Of a stretch of 64,000 nucleotides of DNA, positions 8,526 through 18,223 are shown in pieces. Source of the stretch: Bog-756 sp963745955. GTDB lineage: Bacteria; Actinomycetota; Acidimicrobiia; Acidimicrobiales; RAAP-2. The first letter of the stretch is position 1. Each line of letters opens with the position of its first letter. The position numbers and the translations under genes were made by a program. A model generated the notes under the pieces. That model had not been told where the DNA came from. It saw only the letters and a program-made list of their open reading frames with translations, and made no database searches. The stretch covers positions 248,001 through 312,000 of the forward strand of contig CAVUZI010000006.1 of assembly GCA_963745955.1 (NCBI GenBank), written 5' to 3'.

Positions 8526-10001
8526 CGCTGTTCTCCTTCGCTGCCCGCCCGTTCGCCTGCGGCATCGCCGGCTCGGTCGGGCACCGGTCGAGCCTTCCAG
8601 AAGTAATTGTGTACACCTTCGGCGCTGTAGAGACGTCGAAAGGTCATCTCGACCCTCGCGCCGACCGCCACCGACCCGGGGTCGACGTCGGTCATCTCCC
8701 CGCGGTACCGGCCACCCCCGTCGAAGTCGATCACCGCCCCGACCATCGGCGGGGACAGGCTGAAGGCCAGGTGGTCGACGGTGTAGGTGGCGACCGTCCC
8801 GCGGACATCGGCCATCCGTTCGGGCACCATCTGGTCGACCGCCTGGCACGAGAGACAGACCCGGGTGGGCGGAAGGTGGCGGAAACCGCACACCAGGCAT
8901 CTGCTGGCGTTGAATCCGAATTTCCAGCCCTCGCTGCGCAGCGAGGCCGGGGCGTCGGGACGTTCGGGGTCGGGTCGGCGGGGAGGCTCGCGCTGGAGCA
9001 TGCCCCGCCAGGACAAGAAGACGGCGTAGGGCAGGTCGGAACGGCCCTCGCCGGCCTGCTCGGCCACCGTGCTCATCCCCGACTCGCGGCGAGCGTCCTG
9101 CACGGCGGGCAGCGCGTCGGTGGTCCGCAGGATGACTGCGTCGGCACCGTCCGCCACCTCCACCATGGCCACCACCTCCCCCGGCGTGGCCCGCTCGAGG
9201 ACATCGGCCAACGCCACCCCGCCCTCGGCCGCACCCAGGTTGCCGATGAGTCCGGAGAGGTCGGGCGCCACCCGCTCGGCCGGGACGCCGAACGACTTCC
9301 GCAGGGTGGCCACCGCCCGGGCGTGGAGCCCGCTCACGATCAGATGGTCGATGTCCCCGGCCGCCAACCCGGCCCGTCCGAGGGCGCGCTCGAACGCCGA
9401 CCGGGCCATCGGGACCAGGGCCTCCTCGCCGAACCGATCCTCCCACTGCCGTGATCCGGTCTCGCCCGGGACCCGCCACCGCTCGAGGAACTCGTCGGTG
9501 GAGGCCGCGTGGCCGAGCATCTCGGCCACTCCCCCGTCGGGGGCGAACACGAAGGCCACCGCCCCGTCGCCGCCCTGGCTCTCATCGGTGCTCCCGGGCA
9601 GTCCGGTCCGGAGGTCGGCGAGCACGGCGAGGGCCGGAGCCCGCTCGCCGGCCAGCTTGGCCAGTTGGAGAGTGGCCCAGCCCGAACGCACCGATCCGCA
9701 CAGGTCGTAGGCCCCTGCCTCCTGGGCCAGCCCGAGGCCGGCGTGCACGGTCGTGGCGTTGGTCTTGTCGAGATAGGCCGGGGCCGGCGTGGAGAAGTAG
9801 AGGCTCTCGGGGGACGGGACGCCGGGCACGGCGAGGGCACGGCGGCCGGCTTCCACCCCCATCGAGGACGTGTCCTCGTCGTAGGAGGCGACCGCCCGCC
9901 GGCCGCGCCCGGCGGCCGGTGCCGAAGGCCTCGCCGATCACCCGGCGTTCGAGCCGCCAGTACGGAAGGTAGACACCCCACGACACAATTCCCGCTCCCA
10001 C
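8522..10001 (-). CDS. HMG-CoA-synthase-like ketosynthase fused to a C-terminal DUF35 OB-fold, frameshifted near 9915
   Basis: About 492 residues. Residues 1 to about 335 are a condensing enzyme of the HMG-CoA synthase/KAS III type: GIVSWGVYLPYWRLERR, RRAVASYDEDTSSMGVEAGR, the likely nucleophile Cys in DLCGSVRSGWATL, His in VSGLHARAVATLRK, and GNLGAAEGGVAL. The C-terminal ~130 residues are DUF35: a zinc ribbon CLVCGF...CLSC, then an OB fold (GTVATYTVDHLAF, PPMVGAVIDFDGGGRY). The GTG start at 10001 follows agagagggtcttct. One base is surplus around GEAFGTG/GRGRRAV. In archaea thiolase, DUF35 and HMGCS form one complex; the adjacent thiolase makes that arrangement plausible here. Confidence 0.88.
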
Positions 10002-10021
10002 AGAAGACCCTCTCTCTCGAC

Positions 10022-11575
10022 TCAGGACTCGACGACGCTCAGCGACGCGGCCCGCTCCTTCAGCGCGGGCCGGTTCGGCTTCCCCACACCCAGCAGTGGG
10101 ATCTCCTCGAGGTGCACCACGATCTCGGGGGTCTTGAACCGGGCCACCCCAAGGTCTGCGAACCAGCGACGGCACTCGTCCACGTCGATCTGTGGGTCTC
10201 CGATCACGAAGGCGGCGACCCGCTCGCCGAGGCGGCGGTCGGGGCAGCCCACCACCACCGCCTGGCGGACCCCGGGGTGCTGCTCGAGCACCCGTTCCAC
10301 CTCGGCCGAGGCGATGTTCTCCCCGCCTCTGATGATGAGCTCCTTGAGGCGGCCGACGATGGTCAGCCAGCCGTCGGCGTCGAGCGTTCCGAGGTCGCCC
10401 GGTGCCGAACCACCCGCGGCGGACCGCCTCGTCGGTCTGAGCCCGCTCGCCGTAGCCGACGAACAGCTCGGGCCCACGCACGAGGACCTCACCGCGCTCG
10501 CCCGCCGGCAGCGACGCGGTCGGTGGCCGGGTCCACCACCTTGATCTCCGCGTCGCCCACCGAGTGGCCGTCGGTGTCCCGGGCCTTGTCCAGCCCGTCC
10601 TGCCAACTGCTGGTGGTGACGGTCGGTGCCTCGGTCGACCCGTAGGTGCGCTTCACGGTGGCACCGAGCCCGAGGCGGGCCGCGTCGATGAATTCCGGGG
10701 TGACCCCCATCGACCCGCAGGACACCACCCGGAGGTCCTCCACCCGGGGCCGGTAGCCGGGCACATCCATCATCCCGACGAACAGGGTCGGGGGGCCGAT
10801 CATGAAGCTGACCCGATGCTCGCCGGCCAGCTCCACTCCCCGCTCCGGCGTCCCACTTCTCCATGAGCACCACGTTCATGGCCGCCGTACCCGGTACCAG
10901 CACCGCATTGAGCAGACCGGACACGTGGGCCAACGGCGACGGCATCAGGGCCACGTCGCCACTCGTGAGCCCATGGGCGCGGGTCATGGACAGGGCCTTG
11001 TAGGCCAGTCCGCGGTGGGTGTGGAGCACCGCCTTCGGGTGCCCGGTCGAGCCCGAGGTGAACAGCACCACGCCGACATCCGAGCCTCGCCCGCCACCGG
11101 GCGGGACAGGGCGGGCGCCGATCAGGTCCTCGAATCGCCGGTCTTCGTCGCGTACCCCGATGGCATCGACCAGATCGGCCAGTGGAAGGCCAGGGGTGCC
11201 GAGCGCCATCGCCGGTTCGAGATCGGCCAGGACCCGGGCAACCTCGGCGGCACCGACCTGGTGGTGGATGGGGGCGGCCACCGCACCGCACCGCCAGCAC
11301 GCCCGGAACAGGACCAGTGCCTCCCACCAGTTGGGCAGCTGCCAGGTCACGACGGAACCGCGGCGGATACCACGCGTGCGCATCCCTCCGGCCACGGACC
11401 CCACCAGGTCCTCGAGGCCGGCGGCGTCGATGCGGACCTCCCCGTCCACCACCGCCGGAGCACGGGGGTCGCGGGGCGACGACAGCAGCGAATCGAGCGT
11501 CGGCACGTCCCATGCACCCCCCGGCTGCCGGTACCGGGCCGCGTCGGGCTGGCGATAGGTGGTTCGGAGCTTCAC
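10022..11575 (-). CDS. Acyl-CoA synthetase (AMP-forming, FadD-like), with about three frame breaks
   Basis: An ANL-superfamily ligase that activates a carboxylic acid to its CoA thioester via an acyl-adenylate. The N-terminal frame holds the P-loop LFTSGSTGHPKAVLHTH and LMPSPLAHVSGLLNAV. A middle frame (about 10850-10500) holds GEHRVSFMIGPPTLFVG and VKRTYGSTEAPTVTTS. A short third frame holds RGPELFVGYGERAQTDEAV. The original frame resumes near 10400 with DLGTLDADGWLTIVGRLKELIIRGGENIASAEVE and the catalytic-Lys region GVGKPNRPALKE. Breaks are near 10850, 10500 and 10400. It starts at GTG 11575, 24 bp after the enoyl-CoA hydratase stop, in the 6105-14386 operon. Confidence 0.88.
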   Translation of the reverse strand: MKLRTTYRQPDAARYRQPGGAWDVPTLDSLLSSPRDPRAPAVVDGEVRIDAAGLEDLVGSVAGGMRTRGIRRGSVVTWQLPNWWEALVLFRACWRCGAVAAPIHHQVGAAEVARVLADLEPAMALGTPGLPLADLVDAIGVRDEDRRFEDLIGARPVPPGGGRGSDVGVVLFTSGSTGHPKAVLHTHRGLAYKALSMTRAHGLTSGDVALMPSPLAHVSGLLNAVLVPGTAAMNVVLMEKWDAGAGSGAGRRASGQLHDRPPDPVRRDDGCARLPAPGGGPPGGVLRVDGGHPGIHRRGPPRARCHREAHLRVDRGTDRHHQQLAGRAGQGPGHRRPLGGRRGDQGGGPGHRPRRCRRASAVRSSCVGPSCSSATASGLRPTRRSAAGGSAPGDLGTLDADGWLTIVGRLKELIIRGGENIASAEVERVLEQHPGVRQAVVVGCPDRRLGERVAAFVIGDPQIDVDECRRWFADLGVARFKTPEIVVHLEEIPLLGVGKPNRPALKERAASLSVVES

Positions 11576-11599
11576 GGTGACAGTTCTCCGCGGAAGCGC

Positions 11600-12568
11600 T
11601 CAGCGCGCCGGAACGGGCCCCTCCACCGCGTCCTCCACCGACAGCCGCACCGGAGGGGCGTCGCGCCAGCTGGGAATGCCGTCCTCCTCCTCGGCCACCG
11701 GGTACTTGGACTCGTGGATCTCGGCCCAGTGCGAGTGGTTGAGCTGATGGAGGGTGAAGCACGCCTGCAGCGAGTTGTAGAAGCCCATGTTGTCCACCGT
11801 CTGGTTGACCGACTCCTTGATCAGCAGGGCCGTCATGGTGGGCAGCTCGGCGATACGCCGCGCGTAGGCCAGCGTTCGCTCCTCCAGTTCGGCCACCGGG
11901 AAGACCTTGCTGACCATCCCCAGGCGGTGGGCCTCGTGGACATCGATGGCGTCCCCGGTCAACATGAGCTCCTTGGTCCTGCGGGGCCCGAACTCCCACG
12001 GGTGTCCGAAGTACTCGACGCCGCACATCCCGAGGCGGGTCCCGACCACGTCGGCGAAGTACACGTTGTCGGCCGCCACGATGAGGTCGCAGGCCCACAT
12101 GAGCATGAGCCCGGCCGCATAGACGGTGCCCTGCACCTGGGCAACGGTGATCTTTCGGAGATTGCGCCAGCGCAGTGTGTTCTGGAAGTAGTAGTTCCAC
12201 TCCTGGAGCATCCGGGCCTCGGCCCCTTTCCGGGTGCCTCCGTTGATGGTCGTCGAGCGGTGCTGGTCGGGTCCCGGCGTCCGCTCGGCCTGCGCTTCCT
12301 TCGAGCCCATGTCGTGCCCCGAGGAGAAGAGCGGACCGACGCCGCCGAGGATGACGACCCGGACGGCATCGTCCTCTTCGGCGCGGTGGAACGCCTCGTC
12401 CAGCTCGACGAGGAGTCCGCGGTTCTGCGCATTGCGGGTCTCGGGACGGTTGAGCATGATGCGCACCACCGAGCCACCCTCCAATTCCTCGTAGGTGATG
12501 TACCTGCCGTCCTGCGTGGCCTCAGACATGTCCTCGACACTCCTCATCTGCTCGCTCTGCCCGCTCAT
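11600..12568 (-). CDS. Enoyl-CoA hydratase/isomerase family protein
   Basis: A 322-residue crotonase-fold protein, longer than the usual ~260. Core features are MLNRPETRNAQNRGLL, the oxyanion-hole region GPLFSSGHDMGSKEAQAE, AQVQGTVYAAGLMLMWACDLIVAADNVYFAD and a long C-terminal segment (NSLQACFTLHQLNHSHWAEIHESK). A conserved Glu pair is not obvious, so hydratase versus isomerase or another crotonase reaction is open. Three in-frame starts exist (12568, M9 and MSEATQDGRY). Its position between two acyl-CoA ligase genes of the same operon supports a role in acyl-CoA catabolism. Confidence 0.88.
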   Translation of the reverse strand: MSGQSEQMRSVEDMSEATQDGRYITYEELEGGSVVRIMLNRPETRNAQNRGLLVELDEAFHRAEEDDAVRVVILGGVGPLFSSGHDMGSKEAQAERTPGPDQHRSTTINGGTRKGAEARMLQEWNYYFQNTLRWRNLRKITVAQVQGTVYAAGLMLMWACDLIVAADNVYFADVVGTRLGMCGVEYFGHPWEFGPRRTKELMLTGDAIDVHEAHRLGMVSKVFPVAELEERTLAYARRIAELPTMTALLIKESVNQTVDNMGFYNSLQACFTLHQLNHSHWAEIHESKYPVAEEEDGIPSWRDAPPVRLSVEDAVEGPVPAR

Positions 12569-12637
12569 CGCTCCGCCGGGAGCCCTTCCGACCCGTTCGG
12601 ACGCGATCCCGACGGGAGCCCCGGTGGCCCGGCCACG

Positions 12638-14137
12638 CTATACCTCGGTCCCCGTGACACGCCCATCGCGCTCGGCCACGAGAGCGGCCCGGTTGAACTT
12701 CATGGCCTCGGTGCGCGGGATGGCCGCCACGAACTCCACCGTCTTTGGCACCTTGTAGGGAGCCAGCCGCTCCTTGGCGAAGGTGATCACCTCCTCGGCG
12801 TCGAGCGAGGGGTCGATGGGTGCGACGATGGCATGGACCCGCCGGCCCCATGCCTCGATCGCTCAGCCCGACGATGACGACGTCACCGATGCCGGGGTGT
12901 TCGCTCAGGGCCGCCTCCACCTCGGCCGGAAAGACGTTGACGCCGCCGGTGACGATCATGTCCACGCGGCGGTCGGCCATGTAGAGGAATCCCTCCTCGT
13001 CGAGCCAGCCCACGTCGCCCACCGAAGCGAACCCGTCATCGGTGGTGTCCATCGGCTTCACGTCCTTGCCCGACGTACGCGGCCAGGGGGCCGGTCGGGG
13101 TGCGCAGGTAGATCCCTCCGATCTCGCAGGCGGGCAGCTGCTCGCCGGCCGGACCGAGCACGCGCACCTCGGTCTCCCCCATTCCCCGACCGAGCGTGCC
13201 CGGGTGGGCCAGCCACTCGTCCCCGCGGCAGACCACGATGCCGATCATCTCGGAGGCGCCGTAGGACATGTAGAAGTTCTCGGGTCCGACCAGGTCGATC
13301 CAGAATTGGCCCAGCCAGACCGGAAGGGGTGCGGCGCCCTGCTGGACCCAGTTCAGGCTGGAGAGGTCTCGGGTCTCGATCCCGGGAACCTGGGCCAGAC
13401 GCTGGAGCATGGGCGTGGCGGCGATGAACCCGGTGATGGCGTGCCGCTCGATGAGGTCCAGCGCCAGCGGGGCGTTGAACCGCTCCATCAGCACGATGGG
13501 GTCGCCACCCAGCAGGGTGCGGAAGGCGGTGAAGCCGTTGGTGTGGTAGAGCGGCGCCGGGCACAGCACCAACTGGGGCTTCGACATCGGACCGTAGGAG
13601 GCCACCACCGACGAGGTGACGTTGGTCGAGTGCAGGAAGACGGCGGGACCCTTCTGCACGATCACCTTGGGGGTGCCGGTCGAACCCGAGCTGCACACCC
13701 CCCATCCGATCGGCGCGGTCACCTCGGGCATGGGGGTGGTCGGGTAGGAGCGGCTGTCCTCGACCATGCCGACGTGGTCGGCATCGACCACCAGGTCCGG
13801 TCGGAGCACGGCCAGCAGTCGGGTCAGCTCCCAGTCGGGGAGGTCCCACCGCACCGGGACCACGGTCGCCCCCACCTTCCATCCGGCAAAGCACGAGAGG
13901 AGATGCTCGGGTGAGTTGCGCAGGCAGACCGCCAGCCGGTCCCCCACCCCGAGCCCCTGGTCGTCGAAGAGATGGGCCAGCTGGGTGGAGCGGGATTCGA
14001 GCTCGTTCCAGGTGATGGACCGCTCGCTGCCGTCCTCGTCCACGAAGACGACGGCGGTGCCGTCACCGCCCTCTGCGGCCACCTGGCCGAGCCGCGTCCC
14101 GTAGGGGACGGCCTCTTCGCTCCGGTGCTGTGTTCAT
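12638..14137 (-). CDS. Acyl-CoA synthetase (AMP-forming, FadD-like), with about three frame breaks
   Basis: About 500 residues after frame repair. The main frame (14082 to about 13068) reads SITWNELESRSTQLAHLFDDQ, P-loop CSSGSTGTPKVIVQK, PAPLYHTNGFTAFRTLL and MSYGASEMIGIVV. The next frame continues DGFASVGDVGWLDEEGFLYMADRRVDMIVTGGVNVFPAEVE. After a surplus base near 12859, a third frame completes it with WGRRVHAIVAPIDPSLDAEE, FAKERLAPYKVPKTVEFV and IPRTEAMKFNRAAL, ending at TAG 12638. A further break near 14118 would link to the ATG at 14137, preceded by ggatgagagc. Second gene of the operon, after ferredoxin. Confidence 0.88.
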
Positions 14138-14194
14138 GCTCTCATCCCATCACGCGTGAACGGCGGCCGCAGGCACCCGACCCCTCCTGCGACA

Positions 14195-14386
14195 TCAGTC
14201 GACCAGGGACAGCGCCGCCATCGGGCAGGACCGGACCGCCGCCACCACCTGGGATCGGAGCCGCTCGTCCGGCATCTCGTCGAGTACCTGGAGCACATCG
14301 TCGTCGTCCACCCGGAACACGTCCGGGGCCGCAGCCATGCACAACGCGTTGGACTCGCACCGCTCTCGATCCACGATCACCCGCAC
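14195..14386 (-). CDS. Small ferredoxin (3Fe-4S type)
   Basis: 63 residues from the GTG at 14386: VRVIVDRERCESNALCMAAA, then PDVFRVDDDD and a C-terminal CPMAALSLVD. Three cluster cysteines are present (C-x5-C and a distal CP), as in the 3Fe-4S ferredoxins that actinobacteria pair with cytochromes P450 and other monooxygenases. The position of the usual fourth Cys is Asn/Ala. It heads the minus-strand acyl-CoA operon, 57 bp before the FadD gene. It could donate electrons to the P450 encoded at 18224-19396, although the two are not adjacent. Confidence 0.88.
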   Translation of the reverse strand: MRVIVDRERCESNALCMAAAPDVFRVDDDDVLQVLDEMPDERLRSQVVAAVRSCPMAALSLVD

Positions 14387-14535
14387 CTGTGGGATGGTAG
14401 CGCAAACGCCATTTCCGCTCGGCAACCGGGGCTGTTAGCGTTGCCGGTGCACGGACCGGACCCACGCCGGGCCGGAGCCTTCCGGGCCGCTCGGGGGAGG
14501 CAGTTCGAGCAGCGAAGAGTCACAAGGAGGAACCC

Positions 14536-15732
14536 ATGCCCAAGCGAACGGTGGACTTTCCGGTCTTCGACGCCGACAACCACCTGTACGAGACCACGGA
14601 CGCCTTCACGAAGTTCCTGGACCCGAAGTACGCCGGGCTCATCCAGTACGTCCAGGTCAACGGGCGCACGAAGATCGCGGTCAAGGGCCAGATCAGCGAC
14701 TACATCCCCAATCCCACGTTCGAGGTGGTGGCTGCGCCCGGCGCCCAGGAGGAGTACTTCAAGAGCGGGAACCCCGAGGGCAAGTCACGGCGCGAGATCA
14801 TGGGCAAGCCCATCCGGGCGCTTCCCGCCTTCAGCGAGCCCGGGCCGAGGCTCAAGCTGATGGACGAGCTCGGACTCGACCGGGCCCTCATGTGGCCCAC
14901 CTTGGCCAGCCTGCTCGAGGAGCGGCTGCGGGGTGACCCCCCGGCCACCCACGCCGTGGTGCACGCCCTCAACCAGTGGATGCACGAGCACTGGTCGTTC
15001 AACTACGAGAACCGCATCTTCCCCACCCCGGTGATCCATCTCGGCGTCGTGGAGCAGGCCATCGAGGAGCTCGAGTGGGTACTCGAGCGGGGCGCCCGGA
15101 TCATCCTCATCCGGCCCGCGCCGGTCTCGGGCTTCATGGGACCCCGATCGCCGGCACTCCCCGAGTTCGACCCCTTCTGGAAGCTGGTGGTCGAGGCCGG
15201 CATCCCGGTGGGCATGCACGCCTCGGACAGCGGGTACCAGCGCTACCTCAACGAATGGGAGGGCATCGGCGACGAGATGACCCCGTTCAAGGGTGGTTCC
15301 GGATTCGTGGCCATCATCGGCCACGGGGGTCGAGCCATCACCGACACGGTGGCCTCGCTCATCGGTCACGGACTGTGCTCCCGCTTCCCCGAACTGCGGT
15401 TCGCCCCGGTCGAGAACGGCAGCAACTGGGTCCGACCGCTGTTGCGCGACATGGAGCACGCCTACACGGCGGCCCCGCACGTGTTCGACGAGGACCCGGT
15501 GAAGGTGTTCAAGCGGAACATCTACGTCCACCCCTTCCACGAGGAGGACCCGCTGGGCCTGGTCGACATCCTGGGTGCCGACCGGGTGCTGTTCGGATCC
15601 GACTACCCCCACCCCGAGGGGATGTCCGACCCCATCAGCTTCGTCGACGAGCTGGACGGCCTTCCCCACGACGATGTGGTCAAGATCATGGGTGGCAACC
15701 TCACCCACCTCATGGGGCTCGAGGTCGCCTGA
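14536..15732 (+). CDS. Amidohydrolase family (metal-dependent TIM-barrel) protein
   Basis: 398 residues with a strong AAGGAGG ribosome site 7 nt before the ATG. The N-terminal DADNHLYE is a DxxxH-like variant of the metal motif. IPVGMHASDSGY, AIIGHGGRAI, ERFP-type SRFPELRF, ENGSNWVRPLL and the C-terminal LFGSDYPHPEGMSDP are diagnostic of the amidohydrolase_2 (ACMSD-like) family of decarboxylases and hydrolases. Actinobacterial members often lie beside ACAD and P450 genes of aromatic or steroid breakdown. The reaction (decarboxylation or C-C/C-N hydrolysis) cannot be fixed from sequence. Divergent from the ferredoxin operon; its 3' end overlaps the convergent ACAD gene by 23 bp. Confidence 0.9.
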   Translation: MPKRTVDFPVFDADNHLYETTDAFTKFLDPKYAGLIQYVQVNGRTKIAVKGQISDYIPNPTFEVVAAPGAQEEYFKSGNPEGKSRREIMGKPIRALPAFSEPGPRLKLMDELGLDRALMWPTLASLLEERLRGDPPATHAVVHALNQWMHEHWSFNYENRIFPTPVIHLGVVEQAIEELEWVLERGARIILIRPAPVSGFMGPRSPALPEFDPFWKLVVEAGIPVGMHASDSGYQRYLNEWEGIGDEMTPFKGGSGFVAIIGHGGRAITDTVASLIGHGLCSRFPELRFAPVENGSNWVRPLLRDMEHAYTAAPHVFDEDPVKVFKRNIYVHPFHEEDPLGLVDILGADRVLFGSDYPHPEGMSDPISFVDELDGLPHDDVVKIMGGNLTHLMGLEVA

Positions 15733-17023
15733 CGAGGCGGAGGGCCCGGGCCGCGGTCAGGTCGCCTTTGCCGGGTGCGCGGTTGTGGCGGACCTCGTCG
15801 AAGGGCCGGTCGCGGTCGGCAGCGTATTCGCGGGGCATCCCGAGCACCCGTTCGCTGATGATGTTCCGCTGCATCTCGTTGCTCCCACCGCCGAGGCTGT
15901 TGGACTGGCGGGTCAGATAGAGCGTCCCCCAGACACCGGCCGGATCATCGCCCACCCATGCCCCTGCGCCCGTCCCGGCGATCTCGAGGCCGATGTCGAA
16001 GTGGCGCTCGCTGCTGGTGGCGGCGAAGAGCCGGGGGATGGCCCCGGCCGGTGCGGGCAGGGCCCCGGTCCGGATCCCGACCGTGACCCGTTCGGTGAGC
16101 TGCTGCTGGACCCGGTCGTCGACCCGGGCCTCGGCCACCAACTGGCGGACGATGGGATCGTCCGCCTGGCCGGTGGCCCGGGCCAGGTCGGCCAGATCCG
16201 ACCGTAGCCCTCCGTTTTCGGCGTCCCCGGCGGCCACCCCGCTGACGTAGGGTGATCCCCCGCCCACGGCATCCCGCTCGTGGAAGAGCAGGCGGGAGGC
16301 CACCGTCCATCCGTCATTGACCTGCCCGATGACGTTCTCGGCCGGGATGGCCACGTCGTCGAAGAACTCCTGGCAGAACTCGGCCATCCCGCTCACCATG
16401 GTGATCCGCTGCACCTCGATGCCGGGCTGGTGGATCTTGACGATGAACATGGTCAGTCCCTGGTGCTTGGGCACGTGCGGGTCGGTGCGGGCCAGGCACA
16501 TGGCATAGTCGGAACGGAACGCACCCGAGCTCCAGATCTTCGATCCGTTCAGGACGAACACATCCCCGTCCCTGGTGGCTTGGGTCACCAGGCCGGCCAG
16601 GTCGGAGCCCCCGCTGGGCTCGGAGAGGAACTGCACCCACAGCTCGTCCCCGCGCAGGATGGCCGGCAGGTGCCGCTTCTTCTGCTCTTCGGTCCCAAAG
16701 TCGAGGAGGGTCGGGGCCAGGATCGAAAGCGTCGGGACGTTGAACAGGGTGGGCATCTGGTACGGGAGCGACTCCTGGGTGAACGCCCGCTGGTGGTCGC
16801 GGGTCAGCCCGAGCCCGCCGTACTCGACCGGAAAGCAGATGCCGGCGAACCCGCCGTCGAAGAGCAGGCGCTGAAGTCGCCGGGTGTTCTCTCCCATCTC
16901 GTCCTGGAGGACCAGCTGCCGGTTGGTGACGCCCTCCGGAAGGCGCGGCATGGCGCCGGCCAACCATGCGCGGGCCCGGAGACGGAAGGCTTCGACGTCC
17001 TCGGTAGTGGTCGACTCGTCCAT
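15710..17023 (-). CDS. Acyl-CoA dehydrogenase (large FadE-type)
   Basis: 437 residues in one clean frame: FRLRARAWLAGAMPRLPEGV, GFAGICFPVEYGGLGLTRDHQ, VQFLSEPSGGSDLAGLVTQ, FVLNGSKIWSSGAF, ARTDPHVPKHQGLTMFIVKI, LLFHERDAVGGGSPYVSG and the C-terminal SLGGGSNEMQRNIISERVLG. It uses FAD to form a 2,3-double bond in an acyl-CoA. It lies 9 bp after the ACAD gene 17033-18165; such side-by-side unequal ACAD genes often encode alpha2beta2 heterotetramers in actinobacterial sterol side-chain degradation. A heteromeric role is inference. The 3' end overlaps the amidohydrolase gene. Confidence 0.92.
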   Translation of the reverse strand: MDESTTTEDVEAFRLRARAWLAGAMPRLPEGVTNRQLVLQDEMGENTRRLQRLLFDGGFAGICFPVEYGGLGLTRDHQRAFTQESLPYQMPTLFNVPTLSILAPTLLDFGTEEQKKRHLPAILRGDELWVQFLSEPSGGSDLAGLVTQATRDGDVFVLNGSKIWSSGAFRSDYAMCLARTDPHVPKHQGLTMFIVKIHQPGIEVQRITMVSGMAEFCQEFFDDVAIPAENVIGQVNDGWTVASRLLFHERDAVGGGSPYVSGVAAGDAENGGLRSDLADLARATGQADDPIVRQLVAEARVDDRVQQQLTERVTVGIRTGALPAPAGAIPRLFAATSSERHFDIGLEIAGTGAGAWVGDDPAGVWGTLYLTRQSNSLGGGSNEMQRNIISERVLGMPREYAADRDRPFDEVRHNRAPGKGDLTAARALRLVRRPRAP

Positions 17024-17032
17024 TGGTCCTCC

Positions 17033-18165
17033 TCAGATCCCGATGGCCACGGCCACGCGTTCCCGGTGGTGGCGCGGCGTCCCGAACTGCGTCTGGTCCT
17101 GGACCACCCGCCGGAGATAGAGATGGAGATCGTGGTCCCAGGTGACCCCGATACCGCCATGGAGCTGCACGCACTCGGACAGGATGAACGGAGCGTGGTC
17201 ACCGATGTACGACTTGGCCACGCTGACCAGTTCGGCCGCGTCGTCCGATCCCGAGTCCGACGGCACGGGCGGCGGCCTCGGCAGTGGCGTATGACGCCTC
17301 GAGCCACATCTTCATGTCGGCGAATCGGTGCTTGAGCGCCTGGTACGAGGCCAGCGGCCGGCCGAAGGAGAACCGGTCCTGGGCGTACTCGATGGTGAAT
17401 TGGAGGACCCGGTCGACGGCACCGACCATCTCCGCGCACTGGAGGGCGACCGCATCCTCGAGCTGACGCTCCACGTCGACGGCCGACGGACCCCGGCTCC
17501 CCGAGCACGGCGTCGGCGGCCACTTCGACCTGTTGGAACTGCAGGCGGGCGAACCGACGGACGAGATCGAGGCTCTCCGCGGGGACGGTGGTCAGCCCGG
17601 GCGTACCGGCGGGAACCAGGAACTGCGCCCGCCCCCGATCGGACGGGGCCGTCACCAGGATCAGGTCCGCCTCGCCTCCTGCCTCCACCGGCCCGGACGT
17701 GCCTTCGAGCACGAATCCGTCCCCGTGGGCAACGGCTCGGATCCCGCCGTCGGCGGTGCCGGCGGTGCCCGGGAACGTCCCGTCCGGGCACCAGGTGGCG
17801 ATGGTCTCGCCACTGACCAGGCCGGCCAACTGCTTGTGGTGGGCGGGGGTCCCCACCCTGGACAGGGCGGCGGCGACCACGTTGGTGGGGATCAGCGGTC
17901 CCGGGGAGACCAGCCGGCCCATCTCCTCGGCCACCAGCTGCAGGTCGGCGAGCGGGTTGCCCGAGATGCAACCGCCCCCGTGTTCCTCTGACACGAGCAT
18001 CGAGATCCAGCCGAGCTCGGCGCCGCGCCGCCACCACCCACGGTCGAACCCTCCCGGCTCGTCCTCGGCCACGCGACGGACGACGTCCAGCGGACAGGTG
18101 TCCTCCAAGAACTTGGCCGTCGTCTCCCGGAACAGCTCCTGGTCGTCGGTCAGACCGAACTGCAC
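17033..18165 (-). CDS. Acyl-CoA dehydrogenase (short partner type), with two frame breaks
   Basis: About 377 residues after joining three frames. Frame 1 has MQFGLTDDQELFRETTAKFL, ISMLVSEEHGGGCISGNPL and LVSPGPLIPTNVVAAAL, through VEVAADAVLGEPGS. Frame 2 (17474 to about 17265) has ALQCAEMVGAVDRVLQFTIE and AQDRFSFGRPLASYQALKHR. Frame 3 has LVSVAKSYIGDHAPFI and QLHGGIGVTWDHDLHLYLRR. Breaks are near 17490 and 17265. The short N-domain and HGGIGVTWDHDLHLYLRR are typical of partner subunits in two-subunit FadE enzymes. Upstream of, and probably co-translated with, the 437-residue ACAD. Confidence 0.9.
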
Positions 18166-18223
18166 GTTCCGCGCTCCTTGCCGTGGTCGGAACCGGACGC
18201 CGTCGTCTGCCCGGCGCCGTCCC

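Noticed and set aside
7440..9479. Single 679-codon minus frame spanning thiolase and synthase genes
   Set aside because: Only a short part encodes the thiolase N-terminus; the rest is out of frame with both enzymes.
10802..12877. 691-codon plus-strand open frame
   Set aside because: It is antisense to a ligase and a crotonase with clear motifs; its composition (Gly, Arg, His, Pro) is that of a shadow frame.
3546..18165. Interpretation of the split ACAD and ligase genes as a pseudogene island
   Set aside because: Conserved sequence resumes exactly in the alternate frame each time, without internal stops or missing domains; similar breaks occur throughout the window, including in the transporter and MurL genes.
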